NCBI RefSeq assembly: GCF_964355755.1
Contig: NC_092679.1
Location: 21,006,932-21,070,931 of the forward strand
Direction: 5' to 3'
Length of the DNA: 64,000 bases
Origin: Antedon mediterranea
Lineage: Eukaryota; Echinodermata; Crinoidea; Comatulida; Antedonidae
The notes under the pieces were generated by a model. The model worked only from the letters and a program-made list of their open reading frames with translations. It had not been told where the DNA came from and ran no database searches. This document shows positions 47,553 through 59,900 of this stretch, piece by piece (position 1 is the first letter of the stretch; each line of letters begins with the position of its first letter). A program made the translations under genes and the position numbers.

Positions 47553-48207
47553 GCTTTCAATAAATGGAATCAGGGTATTATTCTCAATATATTAGAACGC
47601 ATACTAGAAGAAACTTCTAGATATTTTATACATTTTAGGCATCCATTTTAAAACCATTACGTTAATAAATATAAATTGTGGTTCTTACGTTAGATTTAGA
47701 AACACCTTTATTGAATATCGAACATAATATTTTTCGTTTCAACGCAAAAGTCGTTAAAATGTACAAGTGATTCAATTTCTGTTTTTGCACTGCTCATAAT
47801 TACCTCAAACCCTTTCAAAATTCCACCCTATTATTCAAATTCTTTGTATTAGGAAAATGAAAAACAGATTATTTAAATATACCAATTGTATCATTAATTA
47901 GAACCATAGTAATTCCAGAATGTGTTTGTGGTTTTTCGATTGTAAAATAGTATAAATTTCGAATCTAGGCCTATGCTCGACAGCCCAGTATTGAGGCAAG
48001 TGGATGGGGAATTGTGTTCGTCCTTGGGTAGTGTTTAGACCTGTTGATATCGCGAGCATAAATGAAAACCTTCAAAAGTGTTAAAATTGACCCATTCTGT
48101 TACAAACGGATATTTTAAAAGGTAAGATTTTTAAATACCTTTTGTATTGACTATCTTAATTATAAATTCTAATTAACCTTTTCAATTTAAGCAAAACGGT
48201 ACTGTCA

Positions 48208-48258
48208 TGCCGTACCCACCGGTGGTATAATCACAAGTCTACGCGTTACCACCGGTAC
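48208..48258. repeat. ACCGGT-containing short hairpin
   Basis: CCGTACCCACCGGTGGTA and TACCACCGGTACG are inverted complements except for four extra bases in the first arm, with a loop of about 19 nt. CCACCGGTGG in the first arm is itself palindromic. Confidence 0.65.
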
Positions 48259-49289
48259 GTCTCCATTTTGTTGAAGTTCCAGACACTCTTCGTGACCGAA
48301 AATGCTTTCCAAGTCAATTCTTTAAATATTAAAATACATCGCTAATAGGTAATTTGTTAAAATAAATTACTAAACCCAATAAAACATTACAATTAATAGC
48401 TTAGACCATTCATTACCATGGTTAAAGGTCTTCTTAATGTAATACATATTTCTTAAATAGGCAACAAGTGCTGTGTTATCGTTTGTCTCCTCAACATTAT
48501 TTATCCACTATCGTAAAAGATTTATTCTGAAACACTGTTAGGCCTACACGTATCTTTAAAACAAATAAATGTACTTTATAGTTGCATCAAACAAGTTAAT
48601 TCGTTTATTGGAGATAAAAAACAATCTGTTGGGTGATGTAGGCTAAATGTGTAGGCTAAATCACATTTCATACGAGGCCTTTAAATGTGTTTAACCAAAA
48701 TCTATATTATTGTATTTCGTATATTTCGTTACTCTGTTGAAACAAAACACTCAATATGTGGTTACTATTCTATAAGTCCTATTGCTGTAGTTGTTGATGT
48801 TCTGTCGCCCTGTTGCATCCAGGCATATGTACCGTATAGGCTACGTATTTATAGCCTGGGTTAGCCTCTACTGTAGCCTTAATACATTCATATTGTGATT
48901 ATGAAATTATAAAAATAATAATTTCTAACCAATTCAGTACCATTATTACATAAATATATTGTTACTTTAACAAACAAAAAATATCAACTAATATTTAAGC
49001 TCAAATTATTTAACGAAACCGAAATATGAAACTAAACAAATTAATATAAAAAATGTACGAAGACTATATGAATAATTCAATTTGTTTTAATTGTTTTTAA
49101 ATTACTTTTACAATTTCTAAGAAATCATTTTCTGTTTCTGCATTACAGAAAATTATTACAAGAAGATTTATCTCAAAACAACCCAAAATTATTTGTAAAA
49201 AATGAAGTTATTAAATTTATGTGCTGACTTTTATAAACAAAACTTGGATTAGTTTCTGCTATTGAGTAATAAAACAAAACAATAATAAG

Positions 49290-49910
49290 CGTAAATAACC
49301 CAAAGGTATAATATGAATGTTAGTGGGCTACTGTAATCGTTAACAATAATATAATACTGTGGCTATATTTAAAGTTCTGTGTATGCCTATAGCCTCAACG
49401 AATCTTAAATACCTTACTTCACGGGACATTAGATCCCATTTATATACCTAAATAACCCAGGCTGTAAAAGGAATTGTTAGTGCGTTATTGTTTTCGTTTA
49501 AAACAGTGAATGTTGTGGATGTTCAGGTATCCTCAACGAAACTTAACATACCTTACTCCGTGGCATGTACAGCCAATTTATACCTAATAACCCAAGGTAT
49601 AAATAACGTTAATGGGATTCGTTTAAACATTAGAAAGTTGTATCTATATTGAAAATTCAAGTATCAGGTATGATCGAAAAATAAATAAACTTTACTCCGT
49701 GGGTTGTGTGGCCCTTTCATAACCTAAACAACACAGGTTTAAAATTAATTTTAATGGGCTAAATTCATTAAAACATTCTGCTAAATTATTCTGGTATCTT
49801 CACAACGAATGGGATACGACCCATTATACCTTAAATAGATAAGGCGTAAAATGAATTGTAGTGGGCTATGTATTCGTTTAAAACATTAGAATGTTGTTCA
49901 TGGGAAGTCC
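49290..49910. repeat. Diverged tandem array of an about 140-bp unit
   Basis: Landmarks AATAACCCA or its variants occur at 49294, 49451, 49586, 49728 and 49834 (spacings 157, 135, 142, 106). Each is preceded by ACCTTACTCCGTGG-like and followed by GTTTAAAACATTAGAATG-like blocks. Divergence is high, so the array is old, and the last unit has a deletion. No frame is kept between units. Confidence 0.8.
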
Positions 49911-50480
49911 TGTCACGGGTGAGAGGAGAGAAAAATGTAGTTGTTTAATATTATGTAGTCAACATCCCAGTTTGGGATGTAACTAGGATGAGAAACAAGA
50001 TGTGTGGTTGGTAACTATTACTAAACTATGTTTATTATAGAGACATTTTTTACATTATTTTACATTTTTACTTGACTACGATGATGGCATAACTATAAAA
50101 CAATGAGACACATACTTTGTTTGTTTGAACTAAGCAAAAGTTTACAATGATTTGTAAAAGTTTTTAAAATATGGAAATTTCTTTTTAACAATATTTTAGA
50201 AACACGAGTAGTTTTGCACGAGTACAGAACAACGGCTTTGTTTTGTTTGTCTCGTAGATATTTGCTTACATTACCATTTAAATTTGAATATATTAATCAG
50301 GGTTAAATTCCATTGCATGGACGTTAAATTTATTGAAATTGTTTTCTACTTGCAAAATAACAACAAAAACAGATTGGTGTTGGCCACTGTATCATGGCCT
50401 CTTCATGTCTTAGTATAGAAATAGAATAGCATAGAAATGAAACACAGTAACACCCATTAGATAATTAAAAATTAAACTCA
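49911..50480. other. AT-rich spacer
   Basis: No feature seen beyond scattered AT-rich words. It is the putative first intron of the leader exon at 50482 if that exon is real. Confidence 0.5.
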
Positions 50481-50481
50481 C

Positions 50482-50613
50482 CTATTTATCTGTGAAATGA
50501 CAGTTAGGCCTTCTGTCAAAGATGAGCTGTAGGTTTATTGATGTCGTTTCCTCGTTCGACCCGTGAATGGACAGTGAGCAAAAACTTTCAGACAGCCTGA
50601 AATATCTAGGTAA
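50482..50613 (-). other. Candidate non-coding leader exon, minus strand
   Basis: On the minus strand a TATA-like box, CCTATTTAAGG (50638-50648), is followed about 30 nt on by GCTCGGTGGAG. The stretch then runs without a single ATG for about 130 nt to a strong donor, AAATAG|GTGAGT (intron begins at 50481). Absence of ATG, GC-richer composition, a TATA box at the right distance and a good donor together fit a 5' untranslated first exon. The exact start is estimated from the TATA position. A downstream non-coding exon candidate on the same strand lies at 28324-28386. Confidence 0.35.
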
Positions 50614-50635
50614 ACTCCACCGAGCGGGGCGCTGT

Positions 50636-50648
50636 TTCCTTAAATAGG
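50636..50648 (-). promoter_or_regulatory. TATA-like box for the 50.5 kb leader exon
   Basis: The minus strand reads CCTATTTAAGGAA, flanked by GC-rich sequence on both sides (GTGTGCAGGCGCGCAGG upstream on the plus reading, CAGCGCCCCGCTCGG downstream on the minus). In such surroundings a TATTTAA word is less likely to be chance than elsewhere in the window. Confidence 0.3.
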
Positions 50649-50649
50649 C

Positions 50650-51339
50650 CTAAAGCCAAGCGTGTGCAGGCGCGCAGGTAGGCAACAGACGATCGAAATA
50701 AGAAACTCTGACATAACAGATCTAATGAGGATTCTTAGATTATCTGTCTCGGTCTCTTGTTAATACAACTCTATTCTTATAATCGTCATACTGGTGCGGA
50801 TCTTTTGACCAATCAAATTAGCCGAACCGAGACGCTAAGATATGGTCTCAAAATAATACGGTGGTGTATTTGTCATGACAAGTTAGCTTCGACTTAGAGC
50901 CGCCAACAATTTGAATGGTTCGAAGAAATTAATATCTACGGTAAATAAAAAACTGAAATACGGTGTATCGGGTTTCGTATAACTGTTATGCAAGTATTAC
51001 TATTAGGTAGATGGAAGTAAATTAAAAACTAAAGGCTTAGAATAAATTATATTTTATCCTCAGTTTTTTATTTTGCAATAGTTGTTTTTTTGTTAATTTA
51101 TATAATGGTAATTTTATTTTTTACACATAAAAGAAATGCCGGTGTGAAGTTTGGATACAAAATATGATAACATAAATTTCAAATTTCAAATTTGAACTAC
51201 ACGCATGCGTAAAATGTACAACGAAAAGTCTACTGATGATATAACTCGTACAGTACAAGGCGTAGGTCTTTACATAGTGCCTTTATGTTTGTAAACCTGA
51301 TGTGATTTTCTTGGAAAAAATATTATTTACTTATTTGTA
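50650..51339. other. No supported feature
   Basis: GC-richer to about 50.9 kb, upstream of the leader-exon candidate on the minus strand, then AT-rich. No exon or repeat array seen. Confidence 0.5.
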
Positions 51340-51790
51340 CTATTTTCATTTAAAAACTTAATTTTTAACTTATAAACTGTACTTCCTTATTTACTGCCAT
51401 GTGCTGTATTTACATTTTAATGACTTAATTCCTAACTTATAAATTACTTATTGTACTCAATTATTTATTGACTAATTTTCTTACTTGTAAATTACGTACT
51501 GTACTTACTTAATTATTGACTTATTTGTTTATTTGTAAATTACTTACTGTACTTACTTAATTATTGACTTATTTGTTTATTTATAAATTACTTATTGTTA
51601 CTTATTTACTGATTTATTTGCTTACTTATAATTACTTACTGTACATATTTATTTACTGACTAATAATTTACTATGTGCTTACATATTTACTGACTTATTA
51701 GATTACTTATAAATTACTTATTTTATTTACTTATTTGCTTACTTACGGTAACTCACTTATTTAAACTTACGTATAAGTTCTCATGCTTAC
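51340..51790. repeat. TTACT-rich degenerate tandem array, 48-bp core unit
   Basis: TAAATTACTTACTGTACTTA with TTATTGACTTATTTG recurs. The clearest copies start at 51487, 51535 and 51583, exactly 48 bp apart. Flanking units are more degenerate and merge into TTAC/TTAT simple sequence. The smaller sub-period ACTTATTT suggests that the 48-bp unit grew from a short simple repeat. Confidence 0.85.
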
Positions 51791-52261
51791 TTCACTGTAT
51801 CATTGTGCATGAAATACAATTGTCGTTCTGGATCTGACATCTCAATATACTTAAAAAGCACAGATGAATAGTGACTTTATAAACCATCTGACTTATGACC
51901 CATTTAACGGATCATTAAACCAAGTAACGGCAACATTGATAGCCACAGAAATCAACAAACAGAAAACATTTACAAAAATGCAGTTGCTATAATATCAGGA
52001 ATTAAGTAAGTAAAATATTGTTGATTATTAAACGATTCCGTTTGTGTCTGAAAACTAGAAATACGCCTTTTTAACACCTGGATGAGAGGTACAGAAAACT
52101 TAATTTATTTTTATTTCTTTATAATTTCACCATCAGTTTATTCTTAGCATCAATTTAAATTTAACAAAAAGAAAATTCTGTAAGACAGGAACAGGAAAAA
52201 CAGTGCACCAAGTGAAAGAGGAACGAATGATGCTTTATTTAAATGATTTCTGTTTGCTGTG

Positions 52262-53043
52262 ATTTAATGAGATGAATATTGATGAGTTGAATATTGATGA
52301 GACGAATATTGATGAGTTGAATATTGATGAGATGAATATTGATGAGTTGAATATTGATGAGATGAATATTGATGCGATGAATATTGATGAGATGAATATT
52401 GATGAGATGAATATTGGTGAGATGAATATTGATAAGATGAAATTGATGAATTGATATTAATGTGATGAATATTGGTGAGATGAATATATTGATGAGATGA
52501 ATATTGATGAGTTGAATATTGATAAGTTGAATATTGATGAGTTGAATGTTGATGAGATGATCATTGATGAGATGAACACTGATGAGATGGACATTGATGA
52601 TGAATATTGATGAGTTAAATATTGATGAAAAGATTATTGATGACATGAATATTGGATGAAATGAATATTGATGAGTTGAATATTGGTGAGATAAATATTG
52701 GTGAGATGAATATTGATGAGACGAATATTGATGAGGTGAATATTGATGAAATGAACATTGATGAGATAAATATTGATGAGTTGAATATTGATGAGATGAA
52801 TATTGATGAGTTGATTATTGATGAGTTGAATATTGATGAGATGAATATTGATGAGTTGAATATTGATGAGTTGAATATTGATGAGATGAATATTGATGAG
52901 ATGAATATTGGTGAGATGAATATTGATGAGTTGAACATTGATGAGATGAACATTGATGAGATGAACATTGATGAGATGAACAGTGATGAGATGACCATTG
53001 ATGAGATGAATATTGATGAGTTGAATATTGATGATGAATTTTA
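52262..53043. repeat. 15-bp minisatellite, about 50 copies, open on both strands
   Basis: The unit GATGAATATTGATGA alternates with TTGAATATTGATGAG-type variants over about 780 bp. Because 15 is a multiple of three, long frames appear: plus 52272-52454 and 52652-53044 (NIDEM/NIDEL pentapeptides), minus 52239-52646 and 52615-52998. The plus frame is broken by indels around 52440-52650. Much of the variation is in first and second codon positions (ATG, TTG, ACG, GTG; GAT to GGT), which is not the pattern of protein constraint. I call it non-coding. Confidence 0.95.
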
Positions 53044-53044
53044 A

Positions 53045-54680
53045 ATCATAAGCAATAATATATGTTTATTAACCATATTTAAAGAGGATCAACCGTGCAG
53101 GTCTTCATTTTAAAAGAACTGAAATTAAGGGGTCCATTAACAATTTACAATTACTGGTACTATTTGAGGATGTTTATCTTACTAACGCAAACTTGTAAAG
53201 AAATGTAAGAATTAAAACCAGGTTTTAAGTTAGTTTTCTGTACATTTACCACGTTAGAATAGCAATGCTTCAAATATGCAAATATTATTTCTTCTTGGGC
53301 TTTAGAATATTAGGCATAAGATACATTTATCTCCTTACCTGCACAGATTAACTGATTGTTTTTGTCGTTGTTTTTAAAACACTGCGGTAATACACGAGTG
53401 ATTACAGGTAGTTAAAAAAAGAAATTCATTACATACCCATCTTCTTTTCTGGCACATTCATTCGTACATTCATGTATACAAACGTAAGCCCGGCCTTGGC
53501 GCGGTATTGCTTTAATTATGCTGATTACTCACTTAATTTTGCCGAGATTTTGTTGCGCTCATTCGGCCACTGAACTTGACACTCAGACGGTGAACAGTCT
53601 CCGTCCACTTATAACTATTAAGATTAACTTAAGAAATTCTTAGTCCTTATTCTTAACTATACGACAGATAGATTTTTAGATTTCCCCGGAGGATCACAAA
53701 ACATTACTTTACTGTGAAAACTAACTTAAGTATTTACTTTTTGAAAGCTCGTACAAATCTTAACTGAGTTCATGAAATCGATTGTTGTGGTGCTTGTGTT
53801 TGTCTCTTCCGTCGTACACATAAACTCCTTAATAAACCACGTTAACAATTATTAAAAGTAAATTGAATTTTTGACCATGGAATAGTGCTGTTTGAAAACG
53901 ATTGTTCTTTGATCATTTTCGATACAATTTGATTTAATTGATTTACTGCGATTATTTCTGGCCTCTGGTTAATATGCTTGGTTTGCCGAAAATGTCTAAA
54001 TTTATTTTCGTCGAGTAATAGTTATTACATGTAATCCATGAGAGAACAGTTTTTTAAACAAATAGATTATTTTCTCATCTTCCATTTACCCACTTATAAC
54101 GTTATTAATTTAGTATTGTACAGTTCTGTTTTGTCGAATGAAATATTAAAACACTTTTGTTCGCATTTTTAATGTAAAAATAGAACCCATCCTTTGGAAC
54201 ATCCCTGTTTGGGGTTACTCGCACCTTATTAAGTGATGTCTGCCTACCCATTACTATACTGTATAATTAAGGGGACACTTATTTACGCTGTAATAAAGGA
54301 ATGGATAACGAAATGTATAGTCAGACGTTTTGGAAAATATATTGTTTTGAAACGTGACTTAAAAACCTTAATTTTGCGGACCAGCGACACTGAACGATAT
54401 GATTTGAATTTAGGAAAATCATCATAACAAATACATACAAAGTAATGACATAAATTACTGACATTACAAATAATATGACATGGAAAATTGAGCCTAAAAT
54501 TGATAATTCAGAACATTATAGGGATTCAAAATTAGAAGTTGATAACTTGTCTTTCAATTGATTCTTTAAAATAAATAAATTACTTGAAATAACAAAATAA
54601 TGATTATATTACTAAAAAATAAACAAATAATACATTAATGATTTATCGTAAAACAAAACCTTAATATAATTTGAAAATAC
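53045..54680. other. AT-rich DNA with one donor-bounded stretch
   Basis: On the minus strand 53339-53381 lies between an AG (GTGTATTACCGCAG) and a strong donor GTGCAG|GTAAGG and is open in one frame (CFKNNDKNNQLICA). The acceptor is poor, so I note it without calling it. The plus frame 54233-54427 is unsupported. Confidence 0.45.
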
Positions 54681-54760
54681 TAATGGCGCCAATTCAAAAT
54701 AATGGCGCCAATTCAAAATAAAGGCGCCAATTCAAAATAATGGCGCCAATTCAAAATAAG
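54681..54760. repeat. Four-copy 19-bp repeat with GGCGCC
   Basis: TAATGGCGCCAATTCAAAA recurs with GGCGCC at 54685, 54704, 54723 and 54742, an exact 19-bp period. Copies are almost identical, so the expansion is recent. The GGCGCC palindrome stands out in very AT-rich DNA. Confidence 0.95.
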
Positions 54761-56850
54761 GTCATAGAAAAAAAGGTTTATTAATGTGATAATGTGGTAT
54801 TTTGTCGTGCACAATGTCTTTAGTATTTTATCCCCTGACTTACTTGGACGCCACATGAATACGATTTACTTCAAATGATGATGCTAATTTTGGAATTTTG
54901 CAAGTAGATTAATTAAACTATTTTAGATGTTCTAAATAATGTTATACATAATCCTTGACGGCACCATAACTAACAAAATCCATATGGTTTTTTCAATGTT
55001 GTGTCTTTTTTTTTTTTACAAAAGCAAAATAATATTTCCATAAACGTTTGTTGTTATTTTTTACTAATTTTTATTTATTATGACTTTATGACGTTATCAG
55101 GGGGATTACCACCTATCTGATAGGACAGTGATTATTTTACTATTGGTAATCCTACGTGTGCCTAAAAAATAAAATAAATAAAATGATGATTTTTATATTT
55201 TTGTTATTTTTAACTCCTTATATACACATCATTATCAGACATGGCTAGAAAACGTATTACGCTTTCAGAATGATTGTGTGGGCCTAGTATATGAAACACC
55301 CTAAAGACCAACAGGACACCTGTTATAAAATGGTCTCTATTTTAAAGAAAATTTGTATAAAATCTGTATTTTATAAACTATGAAATATGTCAGTGTAAAG
55401 GCCAATTGATATAGGGTTTAACCATTTATGTGTCAGAATCAATCAACGTTTTTAGCATGAGACGAATGTAAGCCCCTTCATAGGCCTACATATTCCACAA
55501 GTTCAAAACGATAGCCCGTTAAAATAATGACGCGATACGCGCCCCATGCAACTCCCCATTGCAATCGCTTCGATAGTCTGACAGTCGAACTTCAAGCAAA
55601 AGGAGTTCTTGAGGAAATCTGGTTCGTTTTTGGTTGTCAAACAATGGTATATATAAACAGCGCACAACTTAATGCCAAAGGGGTTAATTGACGAAAATGT
55701 TCGCTTACAATGATTTTAGTTCGCGTTATACAAACAGCACGAAACGCGCTACCAAAACTCTCTGATGTATTCGCTTTACCGACAGTTAAAATCAAAAGTT
55801 AAACATGGTTTTTGACGAAACCAGTCGTCAATGTCAGAATATCTCCAGTGGGCAGGGGGGAGAGTGGCAGTCGCATCCCCAAATGTACGCGTAACTATGG
55901 GTAACGCCATGAATGTGCCGTTTGTGTTCCATGAAGGTTGTCAATGTGTTTTTTTTGCTACAAATTGTTCCTTTGATTTATATTACATAAATAACAGGAT
56001 TATTGAGTAGGCCTTGTACTGTTGTAACAGCAATTGCATAATAAGCTTTATTTTGTTTTTTTTTTGTTCTTGACTATGTGAGATACATTCAATGTACATT
56101 CAATATACATTCATTTAACTTTATTCACATATAATACGTACAGTAGAATAATGTGCAAAGGAGCCACAAAATAGATTTCGCTAATCAAAGTTTGACTCCT
56201 GTCACAAAAATAAATTGGTCAAAAAGCATTGATATTTGATATCGATCTAACAACAATAATGTTAATAATTCAATAAGAAAGTTAGGCCTACACTAAATAT
56301 CAATTATTAAGTATGATGAAACCTAATGTAAAATAATCGTGCAATTAGCGGCAACTTGCAATTATCTGACAGTCATATTCGACTGATTTACGGACAGCTA
56401 GCAACTAACTCTTTATGGGTAGTATTACAAATTAGCAAACTTGTCGGCAATTTGCCCGCCGACTATTCCCCTTCATGATTCCATTCCACTTGCGAATCCC
56501 CCATGGACCCTTTTAAGTAGATTACTGGGGCAGTTCTGTCATCTATCAATATTAATAATAATGTTATATGTAAAGACGATGTGTTCCCCCTTACCCTTCA
56601 GCCTTTAGTTTCCCAAAACGTTTACAATCAAGGTCTGTCTGTACTTCAATTGACCCATGTTACAGTGCCCCTTACTAAACCGAGCATCACGTTACCCCCA
56701 TGCAAGAACATTGTGTTACTCCTTGTCACACTGTGTGTGATGTGGAGGTATAACTAATGGAATGGAATTATGGTTCGTTATTAAAATGTTCACCTACTGT
56801 CAAACGTCATTTTTTATCATAACAACAATTCCACTCCCAAATACTTGTTT
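54761..56850. other. AT-rich DNA with a GC-richer patch at 55.5-55.95 kb
   Basis: The patch contains the TATA-like box and small frame listed separately. Elsewhere I see no exon signal or repeat array. Confidence 0.5.
55649..55765 (+). promoter_or_regulatory. Possible TATA promoter followed by a 22-codon frame (speculative)
   Basis: ATGGTATATATAAACAGCGC (55645-55664) is a consensus-quality TATA box within a GC-richer patch. About 40 nt on, an ATG at 55697 opens MFAYNDFSSRYTNSTKRATK plus TL and stops at 55763-55765. A four-codon frame lies in between. No gene downstream is identified. It may be a promoter with a small or upstream ORF, or chance. Confidence 0.18.
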
Positions 56851-56986
56851 AAAGCTCTGTCTACACTATCAAACTAGACAAAAAAGTGTGATGTGCCCAA
56901 ATTTGGTACTATGTGACACCATCATGTCCATATATGGGCACATCACATTTTTTGTCACATAAAGTTTGATAGTGTTTTAATAGAGC
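56851..56986. mobile_element. Family-1 miniature inverted-repeat element, copy H
   Basis: AAAGCTCTGTCTACACTATC opens it. The right end AAGTTTGATAGTG is intact but the last block is altered (TTTTAATAGAGC instead of TAGACAGAGC). The interior has CCATCATGTCCATATATGGG. The plus frame 56762-56962 runs into it and is discounted. Confidence 0.9.
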
Positions 56987-59900
56987 AGCTTGTGTATGTA
57001 ATTGTCCAGTGAACATATTGCCACCTTTGAGAAAGATAGTGAATTGATAGTTCTTAGCAATATTTCTAAATTTAGAATTTAAAAAACATCTCCCACCCCT
57101 TCTTCAAAAGAAAAACATTTATTTTACAAATTATTAAGATATGATACTTACAGAGTGTTGTAGCTGAAACATAGAGTACATGTGAGGTGGGGGAAAAGCA
57201 ATATGAATGTATTCAGCTTAGGTCTAAGTATACTGTAATTCATATTTAGTTTAAGGTACTCCAAATGTCTACAGTATACAACTATTGATCGTAATGATTT
57301 TATAACAGCAAAGATAAGCACAAAGTGAACACACTAGGCCTATTTAACAACAACATCCACTGTTAACCCCACAACAACGTATTATTTTAGGCAATCCAAA
57401 TATTAACTTTATTATATGTTGGAAAATCGTTCATTAACCTTTCTATTCGTCTAAAATGTGATCGGTTGTTTCATGTCCTGGATATAAATTATTTACAATT
57501 ATTTTTTACTATCAATTATTTTCAATTATTTATGCGGATAAATAAATTGCTTTTTTATGTAAAGTGAAATCAACTCCAACTTAAATCAAATTGGATGGAT
57601 GAATTAATCAGTCACGTCCGATTTTATTTTGACGCATTGAACGTCACGCTGACCACAAATTGAGTGAAACTTCTACCGCCAAATGTGATCCTCCATACAC
57701 GTCACTTTTTTTTACTACGCGGCTTCATTACGCCAAAAGTAATCACTATTAAAACTGCTAGTCGCCTATCTCCTTTATCCTTGCCTGTCACATGTCCAAC
57801 CCTCTATATTTGTCTTCTTCCCTACATATATGTTTCCTTATATTACCCCACTTCAGTCAATGTAATAAAGGGGGTCGTGACATAAACCCCTGGAAACTGC
57901 GCGTCGCTGGAAATGATTTCCGTCCATCACTCCTAAGGCTTATTCTGATTTTCAATCATTAATAGATATGGACATTATTTAAAATCGTAAACGGCAGGTG
58001 GAGGTTTCAGTGGTCGATCGTGACAGGGCAATTTTAAGAAAACAATAAAGACAGGCATAGGCCTAATAAGTAAGGGTCCAAGTTGGCGGGTTAGGGACGG
58101 CTCTTGGGGGTCGTGAAGTAGGAGTGGTGTACGCCTAGAAATCGTGTACTAACATGCGTTGACGTCTTTGATATTTATAGTAAACTGTTTTTTTTTTTGT
58201 ATTATTGTATAATGAAGTCGGTTTCAATGTGACAATCAAGCTGTTTTGAAAGTAATATGCTCTACTTTAGTTTGGATTGGCAATAAAAAGGACTAATTTT
58301 TGTAATCCACTTACAAAGAAAAAGTGAAGTGATTTGTGATGTTAAGTTTAAACTATACTCTGTCAATCTTTTTATGTTACAAGTTGTTGTAAAACTAGGA
58401 AAATATTACATTGATTTTAAATAGATTTTACCATGAATTTTCTGAAATTGTCCAAAAGAATATTAATAAAATAGAGAGAAAATACATCCATGCCAGGTAA
58501 CATCCAAAATACAGAATTTGTTTAAATTCGTGAGAATATTTCTTAATTTCTATAGAATCAAATTTGACAAGAATAATTTTAAATTGTCATATTGATTCTA
58601 TAGGCATATTTGAATAAGTTACGACCTCTCTTAGAAAGGATACTAATGCATAATTTGTTTCATGAATGTCAGTTGCTTCAATCAAGTGTTATCCAATAAT
58701 TACGAGCAAAAAATGAATCATCAAAAAAGAAAATATAAATAGAGCAGATTAGGTATACTTATAAGTGAAACTCTTTCAAGTTATATTGAATAAAATAATA
58801 CTGATTGATAACTGCTATTATGACATGGATACTTCCTGTCAAAAAGATCGTGACATCCGACAGATAATTCTTAATCAGGGGAATATTAAAATATCAAAAT
58901 TTATCGGTATCTTAGGAACCCCGTTAAACACAGTAAAATCAACTAGAACTGTGTCTACAGCCAGAAACAAAGCGCCACCTCTACTCTCCTTGTTATGCAT
59001 ATCCACAACCGAAAGTTGAGCTCTGATATCTCCGTAGGCTAAGGTTTTATTTAGTCAACAAATAGTCGTATCCAAGACACGAACATTTTATTTTAGTGAA
59101 TCAATGTTGATGATTTTGATTAAGACAAACACTTCGTTTATACTTGGGATATACAAAGAATGACGTGTTTGCAGAGATATTTGCCTGACGGCTGGATTTA
59201 AGACAACGATTTGCCAACGGCTGGATCATCAAAACAGTTCCATCAACATGTAGTTGCTATGGAGTTAGCCTAATTTTTAAAAGAGAAAGCAACTTTGTAG
59301 CCTGGTGTTTTGATCGATTGACATGTCCTTCAAAAGCCAACATTATTTTTAGTTTCTTAGAATTGCGAGGGCGAGAAAGACTAAAACAAAGCTCTAAACA
59401 AGTTTACCTTTATAGTTTATAGTAACGAAATATTCAAATAAATTTCATAAAATTTTATAAATTTCAGAAAATTAAATGTATCATTACATCTTCTGTTGTT
59501 AATGTTATTTTGTGCATCGCTCTGCTTTGTTTTTGTTCTCGATATATTGTATAGAGAATAAAAACGATTACAACTTTAGTGTTTATCACTATCAAACACT
59601 GTATTTCAATATATTTCAAGCTTTGCATTCGATCGATTCCATGTACATTTAATATTATTAGATTGGGTTCTATGGATCTTCAGTAGCTTAATGAGTATGT
59701 TCGTGATTGTTTGAGTTTCTTGCTTGCAATCAGGTTTTTGTTATCTATTGGAATATCTTCCGCAAAAAGTTCGGCCATTGTTGAAGATAAATGATTCTGT
59801 TGTATAACTTTATTTTCTAACTCTTAAAACTCCTTTTTTTTGGCAACGTATCATAGCTTGTCTGTAGTCGTCCATATATTAGCAATTTAATCAAATGTTG

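Larger units (their letters stand above)
46310..49289. other. AT-rich DNA, no strongly supported gene
   Basis: The candidate at 47478 and the hairpin at 48.2 kb are listed separately. A further acceptor-led frame at about 46636-46742 (RYFLSNNYLGLM...) shows how easily such frames arise here, and I give it no weight. Confidence 0.5.

Noticed and set aside
52239-53044. Open frames of up to 135 codons on both strands (NIDEM/NIDEL and isoleucine-rich repeats)
   Set aside because: They are a by-product of a 15-bp repeat unit. Variation is not concentrated at third codon positions, indels break the frames, and there are no splice or start signals.
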